Shown here: positions 24,210 through 31,219 of the stretch, one piece after another
Layout of the letters: the number at the start of each line of letters is the position of its first letter
Position numbering within the stretch: the stretch's first letter is position 1
Notes under the pieces: model-generated
The model's database searches: none
What the model was told of the DNA's origin: nothing
What the model saw: only the letters and a program-made list of their open reading frames with translations
Source of the DNA: Bacteroidales bacterium
GTDB lineage: Bacteria > Bacteroidota > Bacteroidia > Bacteroidales > UBA932
Direction: 5' to 3'
DNA length: 31,496 nucleotides
Assembly (NCBI GenBank): GCA_024683255.1
Contig: JAIKYL010000240.1
Location: forward strand, 1 to 31,496
Made by a program: the position numbers and the translations under genes

Positions 24210-25802
24210 ATGGCAGATAAGAACCTACTTTTGGGAGATGAAGCCCTGGCTTTGGGGGCTCTGCATGCCGGTCTGTCGGGCGTTTATGCCTATCCCGGCA
24301 CTCCCTCCACCGAAATCACGGAATACATCCAGCTGCACCCGCTTGCGCGGGAGCGCAACGTGCACAGGGACTGGTCCTGTAACGAGAAAACGGCCATGGA
24401 AGGCGCCCTGGGCATGTCCTATGCCGGCAAGCGCGCCCTGGTGTGCTTCAAGCACGTGGGACTCAACGTGTGCGCGGATCCTTTCATGGGATCGGCCATG
24501 ACCGGTGCCAACGGCGGCCTGGTGATAGCCTCCTGTGACGACCCTTCCATGCACAGCTCCCAGAACGAGCAGGATTCCCGCTTCTACGGCGCCTTCGCCA
24601 TGATGCCGGTGTTCGAGCCCTCCAGCCAGCAGGAAACCTACGAGATGGCCCGCGAAGCCTTCGACTATTCGGAAAAACGCGGTATCCCGGTGCTCATGCG
24701 CCTTACAACCCGCATGGCCCATTCCCGCGCCGTGGTGGAAAGCGGGGCCGATATAAGGGAGCAGAACCAGCTCCATTACCCGGCCAATCCCCGCCAGTGG
24801 GTCACCCTGCCGGTGAATGCCCGTGTGCGGAACCGCCAGTTAATCAAGGATTACCAGACCTTTGAGGCCGATGCGGCCGTCTCCCGTTTCAACACCCTCA
24901 CGAGGGGAACGGACAGGAGCATGGGCATCATCGCCTGCGGCATTGCATATAATTACCTGATGGAGAACTTCCCGGACGGATGCCCGTATCCGGTGCTCAA
25001 GGTCTCCCAGTATCCCTTCCCCCGGGAACTGGCCCGGAAGCTTGCCGGCATGGTGAAAACCCTCCTGGTCCTGGAAGAAGGCCAGCCGCTGGTGGAAGAG
25101 CGTCTCAACGGCGTATTCCCCACGGGAATCACCGTACACGGCCGTCTGGACAACACCGTGCCCCGGGACGGAGAACTAACCCCGGATGCGGTCCGTGCCG
25201 CCCTGGGCCTTCCCGCCCTGCCGGAATATCCCGCTTCACAGGTTGTTGCACCCCGTCCGCCAGCCCTCTGCCAGGGCTGCGGCCACCGGGATTTCTTCAC
25301 CGCCCTCAATAACGTCCTCAAGGACTTTGAAGGCGCCCGCGTCTTTGGCGATATCGGCTGCTACACCCTGGGCTGGATGCCGCCGTTCCGCTCCCTGCAC
25401 ACCTGCGTGGAGATGGGCGCTTCGGTAACCATGGCCCTGGGATCGGCCTATAGCGGCACCTATCCTGCCGTGGCGGTGATAGGGGACTCCACCTTCACCC
25501 ACAGCGGCATGACGGGCCTTCTGGACGCCGTCAACGGAAAGGCCGATGTAACCGTGTGCATCTCGGATAACCTCACCACCGGCATGACGGGCGGCCAGGA
25601 TTCGGCCGGTACCGGACGCCTGGAGGCCATCTGCGAGGGCTTGGGCGTGGAACCGGAGCACATCCGCACCATAGTCCCGCTTCCCAAGAATTATCCGGAC
25701 ATGGAGAAAGTGATCCGGGAAGAAATTGAGTATCACGGCGTTTCCGTGATCATCAGCCGCCGCGAATGCATCCAAACCCTTAAACGTCACGCAAAGAAAT
25801 GA
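24210..25802 (+). CDS. iorA: indolepyruvate ferredoxin oxidoreductase, alpha subunit
   Basis: Large subunit of the TPP-dependent enzyme that oxidises arylpyruvates (indole-, phenyl-, hydroxyphenylpyruvate) to aryl-acetyl-CoA with reduction of ferredoxin. The 530-aa protein has the pyrimidine-binding domain first (AGLSGVYAYPGTPSTEITEYI, and the CNEKTAMEGALGMSYAGKRAL glutamate region). The TPP pyrophosphate domain follows, with CQGCGHRDFF near residue 354 and GDIGCYTLGW. The C-terminus ends RRECIQTLKRHAKK, without the two-cluster ferredoxin domain found in archaeal IorA, so electrons must leave through another route or cluster. It overlaps iorB by four bases (ATGA at 25799-25802). Confidence 0.95.
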   Translation: MADKNLLLGDEALALGALHAGLSGVYAYPGTPSTEITEYIQLHPLARERNVHRDWSCNEKTAMEGALGMSYAGKRALVCFKHVGLNVCADPFMGSAMTGANGGLVIASCDDPSMHSSQNEQDSRFYGAFAMMPVFEPSSQQETYEMAREAFDYSEKRGIPVLMRLTTRMAHSRAVVESGADIREQNQLHYPANPRQWVTLPVNARVRNRQLIKDYQTFEADAAVSRFNTLTRGTDRSMGIIACGIAYNYLMENFPDGCPYPVLKVSQYPFPRELARKLAGMVKTLLVLEEGQPLVEERLNGVFPTGITVHGRLDNTVPRDGELTPDAVRAALGLPALPEYPASQVVAPRPPALCQGCGHRDFFTALNNVLKDFEGARVFGDIGCYTLGWMPPFRSLHTCVEMGASVTMALGSAYSGTYPAVAVIGDSTFTHSGMTGLLDAVNGKADVTVCISDNLTTGMTGGQDSAGTGRLEAICEGLGVEPEHIRTIVPLPKNYPDMEKVIREEIEYHGVSVIISRRECIQTLKRHAKK

Positions 25803-26383
25803 AAAACGATATCATCCTCGCCGGTGTGGGAGGACAAGGCATCCTCTCCATCGCAACGGTTATCGGCTCGGCCGCCCTGGAACAGGGACTCTATCTTAAG
25901 CAGGCCGAAGTACACGGCATGAGCCAACGGGGCGGCGACGTGCAGTCCAACCTCCGCCTGGGTACGGAACCCATTCACAGTGACCTTATTCCCAAGGGTG
26001 GGGCCGATCTTATCGTGTCCCTGGAGCCCATGGAGGCGCTCCGTTATCTGCCTTACCTTTCCAAGGAAGGTTGGATCATAACCAACACCACGCCGCTGGT
26101 GAACATCCCGGACTATCCGGATATGGAGGCCGTGATGGCGGAACTTAACAAGCTCCCTCGCGTGGTAGCCCTGGATGTGGATGCCATCGCAAAGGACCTG
26201 GGATCCCCGCGCGGCGCCAATATGGTGCTCCTGGGAGCCATGGCTTCCGTGCTGCACATCCTGGAGCCGGAGAAGCTCCGGGAGGGTATCTGCCGCATCT
26301 TTGCCCGCAAGGGAGACGCCGTGGTGGAATCCAATATCAAGGCCTTTGACGCAGGCCTGGCTTTTTCCCAAAACCGCAAATAA
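25799..26383 (+). CDS. iorB: indolepyruvate ferredoxin oxidoreductase, beta subunit
   Basis: Small (gamma-domain) subunit of the arylpyruvate oxidoreductase, 194 aa, which contributes to CoA binding. The start DIILAGVGGQGILS carries the family glycine motif, followed by EVHGMSQRGGDVQSNLRLG, typical of the 2-oxoacid oxidoreductase gamma domain. The length is normal. It is translationally coupled to iorA, and the aminotransferase gene starts one base after its stop. Confidence 0.95.
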   Translation: MKNDIILAGVGGQGILSIATVIGSAALEQGLYLKQAEVHGMSQRGGDVQSNLRLGTEPIHSDLIPKGGADLIVSLEPMEALRYLPYLSKEGWIITNTTPLVNIPDYPDMEAVMAELNKLPRVVALDVDAIAKDLGSPRGANMVLLGAMASVLHILEPEKLREGICRIFARKGDAVVESNIKAFDAGLAFSQNRK

Positions 26384-26384
26384 A

Positions 26385-27704
26385 ATGGAACTTCCTATTT
26401 CCAAAGAAACGCTTTACCGGCAATTCCGGGAAATGGGCATAGACGACATTTCCAGGACCACCATCCGGCAGTGCTCCATGGTGGGATCGGCCCTGGAGGA
26501 GGTCTCCGGAGAACGCTTTTCGCACCTGGAGTTCGGCGTGCCGGGCATCCCGGCCTGCCCCATCGGCATTGAGGCGCAGAAGAAGGCCCTGGATGCGGGC
26601 ATCCCTTCCATCTATCCTTCCGTCCAGGGCATTCCGGAGCTCAAAAAGAACGCCTCCCGCTTCATCAAGGCCTTTATTGACATTGACATAGATCCCAAGG
26701 GAATCGTACCCACGGTGGGTTCCATGCAGGGGAGTATGACCAGCATCCTGGAATGCTCCCAGCTGCAGCCCGGGAAGGACACTATCCTGTACATCTGTCC
26801 CGGATTCTCCGCCCACGGCCGTCAGCCGGACCTGCTGGGTATCAAGAATCTCATGTTTGATATCTATGAGTACCGGGCCGAAAAGCTCCGCGACAAGCTG
26901 GAGTCATACTTCTCCCAGGGAAACATTGCCGCCATCCTGTATTCCAACCCCAACAATCCGGCCTGGATCTGTCTCACGGAAGAGGAACTGCAGATTATCG
27001 GCGAGCTGGCCAACAAGTACGATGTTATTGTACTGGAAGACATGGCGTACCTTTGCATGGACTTCCGCAAGGACATGTCCGTGCCCTTTGAGCCGCCCTT
27101 TCAAAGCACCGTGGCCCGCTATACGGACAATTACGTGATCCTGCTTTCCGGCTCCAAGATCTTCAGCTATGCAGGCGAGCGCATTGCCGTGGTGTGCATC
27201 TCGGACAAGCTTTACAAGCGGGAATATCCGGCCCTCAAGGAGAAGTGGAACATTGCCAGCTTCGGCGACAACTTCATCTTGAACTACCTGTACGTGAACA
27301 CCTCCGGTGCCTCGCATTCGGCCCAGTACGCCCTGTCGGCCATGTTCGAGGCCTCGGTGGACGGCCGATACAACTTTGTGAAAGAGCTCCGGAACTACGG
27401 CCTCCGGGCGCACAAGTCCCGCAAGATCTTCGATGCCAATGGCTTCCACCTGGTCTATGACAAGGACATGGAACAGACCATCAGCGACGGCTTCTTCTAC
27501 ACCGTGAGCTATAAGGACCTGAACAACAGGGACCTGCTGGAGGCACTCCTGCGCTGCGGCATCATCGCCATCCCGCTCAACACCACCGGAAGCGGCCAGA
27601 GCGGCATCCGCGTCTGTGTGTCCCGTCTCCTCACCGATGAAGACTTTAATTTGCTTGATCAGCACTTAAAACTTTTTGTAGATCTTGTCAATAAAACCCT
27701 TTGA
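26385..27704 (+). CDS. class I/II PLP-dependent aminotransferase
   Basis: Fold-type I aminotransferase, 439 aa. The PLP lysine is K258 in LLSGSKIFSYAGER. N188-P-N-N-P192, D219-M-A-Y222 and R266 are the other cofactor contacts, and R409 in SGIRVCVSR should bind the substrate carboxylate. The ATG at 26385 is one base after iorB and gives MELPISKETLYRQFREMG; the longer upstream frame lies over iorB and is spurious. Given the tight link to iorAB, it probably makes arylpyruvates from aromatic amino acids. Specificity cannot be read from the sequence. Its TGA opens a GC-rich repeat at 27702. Confidence 0.92.
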   Translation: MELPISKETLYRQFREMGIDDISRTTIRQCSMVGSALEEVSGERFSHLEFGVPGIPACPIGIEAQKKALDAGIPSIYPSVQGIPELKKNASRFIKAFIDIDIDPKGIVPTVGSMQGSMTSILECSQLQPGKDTILYICPGFSAHGRQPDLLGIKNLMFDIYEYRAEKLRDKLESYFSQGNIAAILYSNPNNPAWICLTEEELQIIGELANKYDVIVLEDMAYLCMDFRKDMSVPFEPPFQSTVARYTDNYVILLSGSKIFSYAGERIAVVCISDKLYKREYPALKEKWNIASFGDNFILNYLYVNTSGASHSAQYALSAMFEASVDGRYNFVKELRNYGLRAHKSRKIFDANGFHLVYDKDMEQTISDGFFYTVSYKDLNNRDLLEALLRCGIIAIPLNTTGSGQSGIRVCVSRLLTDEDFNLLDQHLKLFVDLVNKTL

Positions 27705-27734
27705 GCCCCGCAGGGGCGATAGGAAAGGGGTAAC
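27702..27734. repeat. GC-rich repeat, copy 2, starting at the aminotransferase stop
   Basis: It starts at the stop codon with TGAGCCCCGCAGGGGCGATAG and ends GGGGTAAC. The hairpin GCCCC-GCA-GGGGC could act as a weak attenuator before the CoA-transferase gene. The opening matches the copy at 22698, and the repeat lacks the middle hairpin of that copy. Confidence 0.6.
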
Positions 27735-27757
27735 ATGGGTAAATTAATATTTATATT

Positions 27758-29053
27758 ATGAAATATGTAAGTGCCGATGAGGCTGTGAAACTTGTGCGAA
27801 GCGGCGACACCGTATGCTGCCAAGGCGGTGCCTCGGTGCCGGTCCTGTTGCAGGAAGCGCTGGCCCGCCGCCATGCGGAGCTCCGGAACGTGACCATCAC
27901 CTCCGGGTTCAACGTGCACAGGGATCCCGCACCTTTCTGCAAGCCGGAATACAAGGACAGTTTCCTTGTTAACAGCATCTTTATCAGTGCCGACCAGCGG
28001 GCGCACGTGGCGGCCGGCTACGGCTCCATGACCCCCGCTTTCCTGGGGGAGGTGCCCGGCATGTTCCGCCGCGGGGAATTCCCTGTGGATGTGGCGTTTA
28101 TCACCTGCTCCCTGCCGGACGAGAACGGCTTCTGCAGCTTTGGCATATCGGCCGATATCGCCGTGTCCGCAGCCGAAGTGGCGCGCGACGTGATTGCCCT
28201 GGTGAGCCCCAACATTCCGTACTTGTACGGAGACTGCCTCATCCATGAGAGCAAGATATCGGCGGCGGTGCTTTGCGACGTGGCGCCTTTCGCCATGACC
28301 TTTGGCGAACCCACGCCCATCGAGGCGGCCATCGGCGCCAACGTGGCCTCGCAGATTCCGGACGGCGCCTGCCTGCAAATTGGCGTTGGAGGCATCCCCA
28401 ATGCCGTTTTGAACGGTATCAAGCACCACCAGCACCTGGGCCTTCACACGGAGGCCATGACGGACGGCGTTATCCGCCTCATGAAGGAAGGCGTCATTGA
28501 CAACAGCCTCAAGAAGGTAAAGCCCGGCGTGAGCGTGGCGGCCCTGGCCATCGGCTCCAAGGAGATGTACGAGTATATAGACCATAACAAGACCATGGAG
28601 TTTTTTGACGTGGCCTATACCAACGATCCCTTCCTGATTGCCCAGAACCCCCGCGCCTGTGCCATCAATTCGGCCATCGAGGTGGACCTTACCGGTCAGA
28701 TCTGTGCCGATTCTATCGGTGACACCATCTTCTCCAGCGTGGGCGGCCAGCACGATTTCATGTACGGCTGCTCCCTGTCCGAAGGCGGACGCACCTTCAT
28801 AGCCCTGCCGTCCCGTACGGCCAAGGGGAAGGCCAAGATCGTGGCTCATCTGGCCCCCGGCGCCGGCGTTGTGACCACCCGTTTCCAGACCCAGTACGTG
28901 GCCACGGAGCATGGCATAGTGTATTTACGCGGAAAGAGCCTGGCCGAAAGGGCCAAGCTCCTCATTTCCATCGCCCATCCCGACGACCGGGAGGAATTGG
29001 AGAAAGCCGCGTGCGAACGCTTCGGCTACAGCTTTTTAAGGATAAAAAGCTGA
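27758..29053 (+). CDS. acetyl-CoA hydrolase/transferase family CoA transferase (4-hydroxybutyrate CoA transferase-like)
   Basis: Class I CoA transferase, 431 aa, the length of the AbfT/butyryl-CoA:acetate type rather than the ~500-aa Cat1/succinate type. The catalytic glutamate is E232 in LGLHTEAMTDGV. The oxyanion-hole loop is GVGGIPNAV (209-217), and SVGGQHDFMYGCSLSEGG and GAGVVTTRFQTQYVATEHG are C-terminal family marks. It should move CoA between acyl groups such as acetate, succinate, propionate or aryl-acetate. The context is double: downstream of the arylpyruvate oxidoreductase genes on the same strand, and convergent with the methylmalonyl-CoA decarboxylase genes. It follows the aminotransferase after a 53-base spacer holding a repeat. 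Confidence 0.92.
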   Translation: MKYVSADEAVKLVRSGDTVCCQGGASVPVLLQEALARRHAELRNVTITSGFNVHRDPAPFCKPEYKDSFLVNSIFISADQRAHVAAGYGSMTPAFLGEVPGMFRRGEFPVDVAFITCSLPDENGFCSFGISADIAVSAAEVARDVIALVSPNIPYLYGDCLIHESKISAAVLCDVAPFAMTFGEPTPIEAAIGANVASQIPDGACLQIGVGGIPNAVLNGIKHHQHLGLHTEAMTDGVIRLMKEGVIDNSLKKVKPGVSVAALAIGSKEMYEYIDHNKTMEFFDVAYTNDPFLIAQNPRACAINSAIEVDLTGQICADSIGDTIFSSVGGQHDFMYGCSLSEGGRTFIALPSRTAKGKAKIVAHLAPGAGVVTTRFQTQYVATEHGIVYLRGKSLAERAKLLISIAHPDDREELEKAACERFGYSFLRIKS

Positions 29054-29113
29054 GCCCCTTTTTCTCACGTTACCCCTCCCAATTCCCGTTTTCCCTCCCT
29101 CGGGGAGGGAAAA
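29051..29113. repeat. GC-rich repeat, copy 3, starting at the CoA-transferase stop
   Basis: It starts with the stop codon (TGAGCCCC) and includes CACGTTACCCCTCCC and the hairpin TTTTCCCTCCC-TCGG-GGAGGGAAAA. Read on the minus strand, the main part aligns with the copy at 22698: a CCCTCCCCGAGGGAGGG-like hairpin, then GGGA, then GGGTAACGTGAG. It lies between two convergent genes and its hairpin can act as a bidirectional terminator. Confidence 0.65.
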
Positions 29114-29138
29114 GGCTGTCGGACAAGTCCTCCGAAGT

Positions 29139-30299
29139 TTACCCAAGGAAGCCAAGAAGTATACCGGCTGCTACGGCAGAACCTATGACTCCGGCCACAT
29201 TCGGGGCCATGGCGTGGGTTAGCAGGTGGTTGGAAGGATCGGCCTCCAGACCTACGGTCTCGCTCACGCGCGCCGCATCCGGCACGGCGGAAACGCCTGC
29301 GTTGCCGATGAGCGGATTGATCTTCTTGCCCTCCGGCAGGAAAAGGTTCATGAATTTGACGAAGCTTACGCCGAAGGTGGTGGCGATCACGAAGGATGCC
29401 AGACCCAGCCCGAAGATGAGCACGCTGCGGCCAGTGAGGAAGACGTCGGCCTGGGTGGAGGCACCCACGGTGAGGCCGATGAGGGTGGTTACAACGTCTA
29501 TGAGCGGTCCTCCTGCCGTTGCGGCCAGGCGTTTGGTTACTCCGCTCTCCTTCAAGAGGTTACCGAAGAAAAGCATGCCCAGCAGCGGCAGGCCGGAAGG
29601 CACGATGAAAGCCGTACAGATGAAACCTACGATGGGGAAGATGATCTTCTCCCGCTGGCTCACCGTGCGGGGCTTGTTCATCCGGATGAGGCGCTCCTTC
29701 TTGGTTGTAAGGAGCAGCATGATGGGCTTTTGGATTACCGGTACCAGCGCCATGTAGGAATAGGCCGATACCGCGATGGCGCCCATCAGCTCCGGCGCCA
29801 GCTTGGAGCTGAGGAAAATGGCCGTGGGACCGTCTGCACCTCCGATGATGCCGATGGCACCGGCCTCGTTGGGCAGGAAACCTACCGCGAGGGCCAGCAG
29901 GTACGCGCCGAAGATACCCAGCTGTGCCGCGGCCCCGATGAGGATGAGCCGCGGCTGGGAGATCAGCGCGCTGAAGTCTGTCATGGCACCTATCCCCAGG
30001 AAAATCAGCGGCGGATACCAGCCGTTCCTAACGCCGTGGTACAGGATGTTGAGCACCGAGTTCTCCTCGTAAATGCCTATCCTTAAGCCCACTCCGGTGG
30101 CCGGATCAAAGAACAGCGGGATGTTGCCGATGATCATGCCGAAGCCGATGGGCACCAGCAGCAGCGGCTCCCACTTCTTGACAATGCCAAGCGTGATGAA
30201 GATGAGGCCAATGCATATCATGGCCAGATGCTGCCAGGTGCAGTTGGCAAATCCCGTGAACTGCCAGAATTGCCGCAGGCTGTCTAATACGGTTTCCAT
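29139..30299 (-). CDS. mmdB: Na+-translocating decarboxylase, beta subunit
   Basis: Membrane subunit of the biotin-dependent sodium-pumping decarboxylases. It decarboxylates carboxybiotin and exports Na+. It has 386 aa with about nine or more membrane helices. The key aspartate is D156 in IIGGADGPTAIFLSSKLAP (equivalent to D203 of Klebsiella OadB). The second conserved stretch is NPLIGNAGVSAVPDAARV, followed by HAMAPNVAGVIGSAVAAG. Its ATG shares one base with the biotin carrier stop (30299). The ACC-type carboxyltransferase gene of the same cluster indicates methylmalonyl-CoA as substrate rather than oxaloacetate. Confidence 0.95.
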   Translation of the reverse strand: METVLDSLRQFWQFTGFANCTWQHLAMICIGLIFITLGIVKKWEPLLLVPIGFGMIIGNIPLFFDPATGVGLRIGIYEENSVLNILYHGVRNGWYPPLIFLGIGAMTDFSALISQPRLILIGAAAQLGIFGAYLLALAVGFLPNEAGAIGIIGGADGPTAIFLSSKLAPELMGAIAVSAYSYMALVPVIQKPIMLLLTTKKERLIRMNKPRTVSQREKIIFPIVGFICTAFIVPSGLPLLGMLFFGNLLKESGVTKRLAATAGGPLIDVVTTLIGLTVGASTQADVFLTGRSVLIFGLGLASFVIATTFGVSFVKFMNLFLPEGKKINPLIGNAGVSAVPDAARVSETVGLEADPSNHLLTHAMAPNVAGVIGSAVAAGILLGFLG

Positions 30300-30745
30300 T
30301 AGCCGATGGTTACAATGTCTGCGCCTTCCAGTACGGAATCACCCTTGCGGGCGTGGATGGCCGTAACGGTACCGTCGGCCTCCGAGAGAATGTCGTTCTC
30401 CATCTTCATGGCCTCAATCACGGCCAGCTTCTGTCCGCGCTTCACCGCCTGTCCCTCCTTCACGTCAATGGAGATAATGATGCCGGGAAGCGGGCTCTTG
30501 ATCACTGTGCCGGCGCCGGCAGCAGGTTTCGGAGCGGGGGCAGGGGCAGTTGCGGGCTGAGATCCCCGGTCGGAGCCGGGGATGACGGCGGGCTTTGCGT
30601 CATTGCCGGCCTGACCGGCAATCTCCTGCTCCAATTCTACCTGATAATCGGCACCGTTAACATTTACGGACAGCATCTTGCCTTCGGCCTCGCCGATGGT
30701 CACTGCGTAATCCTTGCCGTTGATCTTGAACTTGTATTCTTTCAT
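30299..30745 (-). CDS. mmdC: biotin carrier subunit of the decarboxylase, with repeat-derived linker
   Basis: A 148-aa biotin carrier. A short N-terminal domain (MKEYKFKINGKDYAVTIGEA...YQVELE) is followed by a flexible linker, then the biotinyl domain with the modified lysine K114 in EAMKMEN. The linker has two parts: residues 64-79 are the usual Pro/Ala-rich hinge (PATAPAPAPKPAAG). Residues 41-63 (starting EIAGQAGNDAKP) are encoded exactly by two head-to-head REP-like palindromes at 30559-30625. The protein carries CO2 from the carboxyltransferase to the membrane subunit. A 51-base spacer with two more palindromes separates it from the gamma subunit gene. Confidence 0.94.
   Translation of the reverse strand: MKEYKFKINGKDYAVTIGEAEGKMLSVNVNGADYQVELEQEIAGQAGNDAKPAVIPGSDRGSQPATAPAPAPKPAAGAGTVIKSPLPGIIISIDVKEGQAVKRGQKLAVIEAMKMENDILSEADGTVTAIHARKGDSVLEGADIVTIG
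30559..30625. repeat. head-to-head pair of REP-like palindromes inside mmdC
   Basis: The copy at 30559-30587 (GAGATCCCCGG...CCGGGGATGACG) and the inverted copy at 30598-30625 (CGTCATTGCCGG...CCGGCAATCTC) face each other across a 10-base spacer. The first is identical over 29 bases to the intergenic copy at 30768-30796. The second has the same ends but a TTGCCGG stem. The pair is in frame and encodes residues 41-63 of the biotin carrier. Confidence 0.85.
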
Positions 30746-30767
30746 AATCGTATGTATATAATCTTAT

Positions 30768-30823
30768 GAGATCCCCGGTCGGAGCCGGGGATGACGTCAT
30801 GCCCGACTACGATCGGGCATCTT
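30768..30823. repeat. head-to-head pair of REP-like palindromes between gamma and biotin carrier genes
   Basis: The copy at 30768-30796 is identical to 30559-30587. A second, inverted copy at 30795-30823 (CGTCATGCCCGA...TCGGGCATCTT) shares the central ATGACGTCAT with it. The second copy extends into the gamma-subunit gene, coding its last eight residues and supplying its stop codon. Confidence 0.83.
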
Positions 30824-31219
30824 TCTAAAATTCAATTCTTTATTGTTCCAGGCTGATTCCTTGCGCACTATGGTCACAATGCCCGGCTCCACATCGTGGA
30901 TTGCGTCGTTCAGGTACAGATGGACGGCCGTTGCTATGGCTGCGTATTCATCTCCGGAACACTCCATGTCCAGCGCCAGCGCTATGGCCGCCGCCACTTC
31001 TGCATCCGGCGTGCCCTTTACGGCTTTCTTGGGTTTGGGTGCCCGTTTGAACTTCCCGGAGAAAAGGCCTCCGGAGAAACTGTAGATGAAATACAGCACA
31101 ATCAGCGCGGTGAACACCACCGTCACGCTTATGAGGGTGAGCGTCCAGCCGTGCGGGTCCGTTTCCATCATGCGGTCCCCGCCCGCCGTGAGAAGGATAT
31201 TATAAAGGAAGGTTGTCAT
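30797..31219 (-). CDS. Na+-translocating decarboxylase, gamma (OadG-family) subunit
   Basis: A 140-aa small membrane subunit that helps assemble the decarboxylase. One transmembrane helix near residues 26-48 (LTLISVTVVFTALIVLYFIYSF) is followed by a basic linker (KFKRAPKPKKAVK) and a soluble C-terminal domain (EVAAAIALALDMECSGDEYAAIATAVHLYL). This is the longer Bacteroidota form of OadG. The end, KMPDRSRA and the stop, is encoded by a REP-like palindrome (30795-30823), so the native C-terminus was probably replaced. The ATG at 31219 overlaps the end of the carboxyltransferase gene by 20 bases. Confidence 0.85.
   Translation of the reverse strand: MTTFLYNILLTAGGDRMMETDPHGWTLTLISVTVVFTALIVLYFIYSFSGGLFSGKFKRAPKPKKAVKGTPDAEVAAAIALALDMECSGDEYAAIATAVHLYLNDAIHDVEPGIVTIVRKESAWNNKELNFRKMPDRSRA

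Noticed and set aside
19558..30823. CRISPR array made of the short palindromic repeats
   Set aside because: Copies are scattered or in inverted pairs, not direct repeats with regular spacers, and no cas genes are present.
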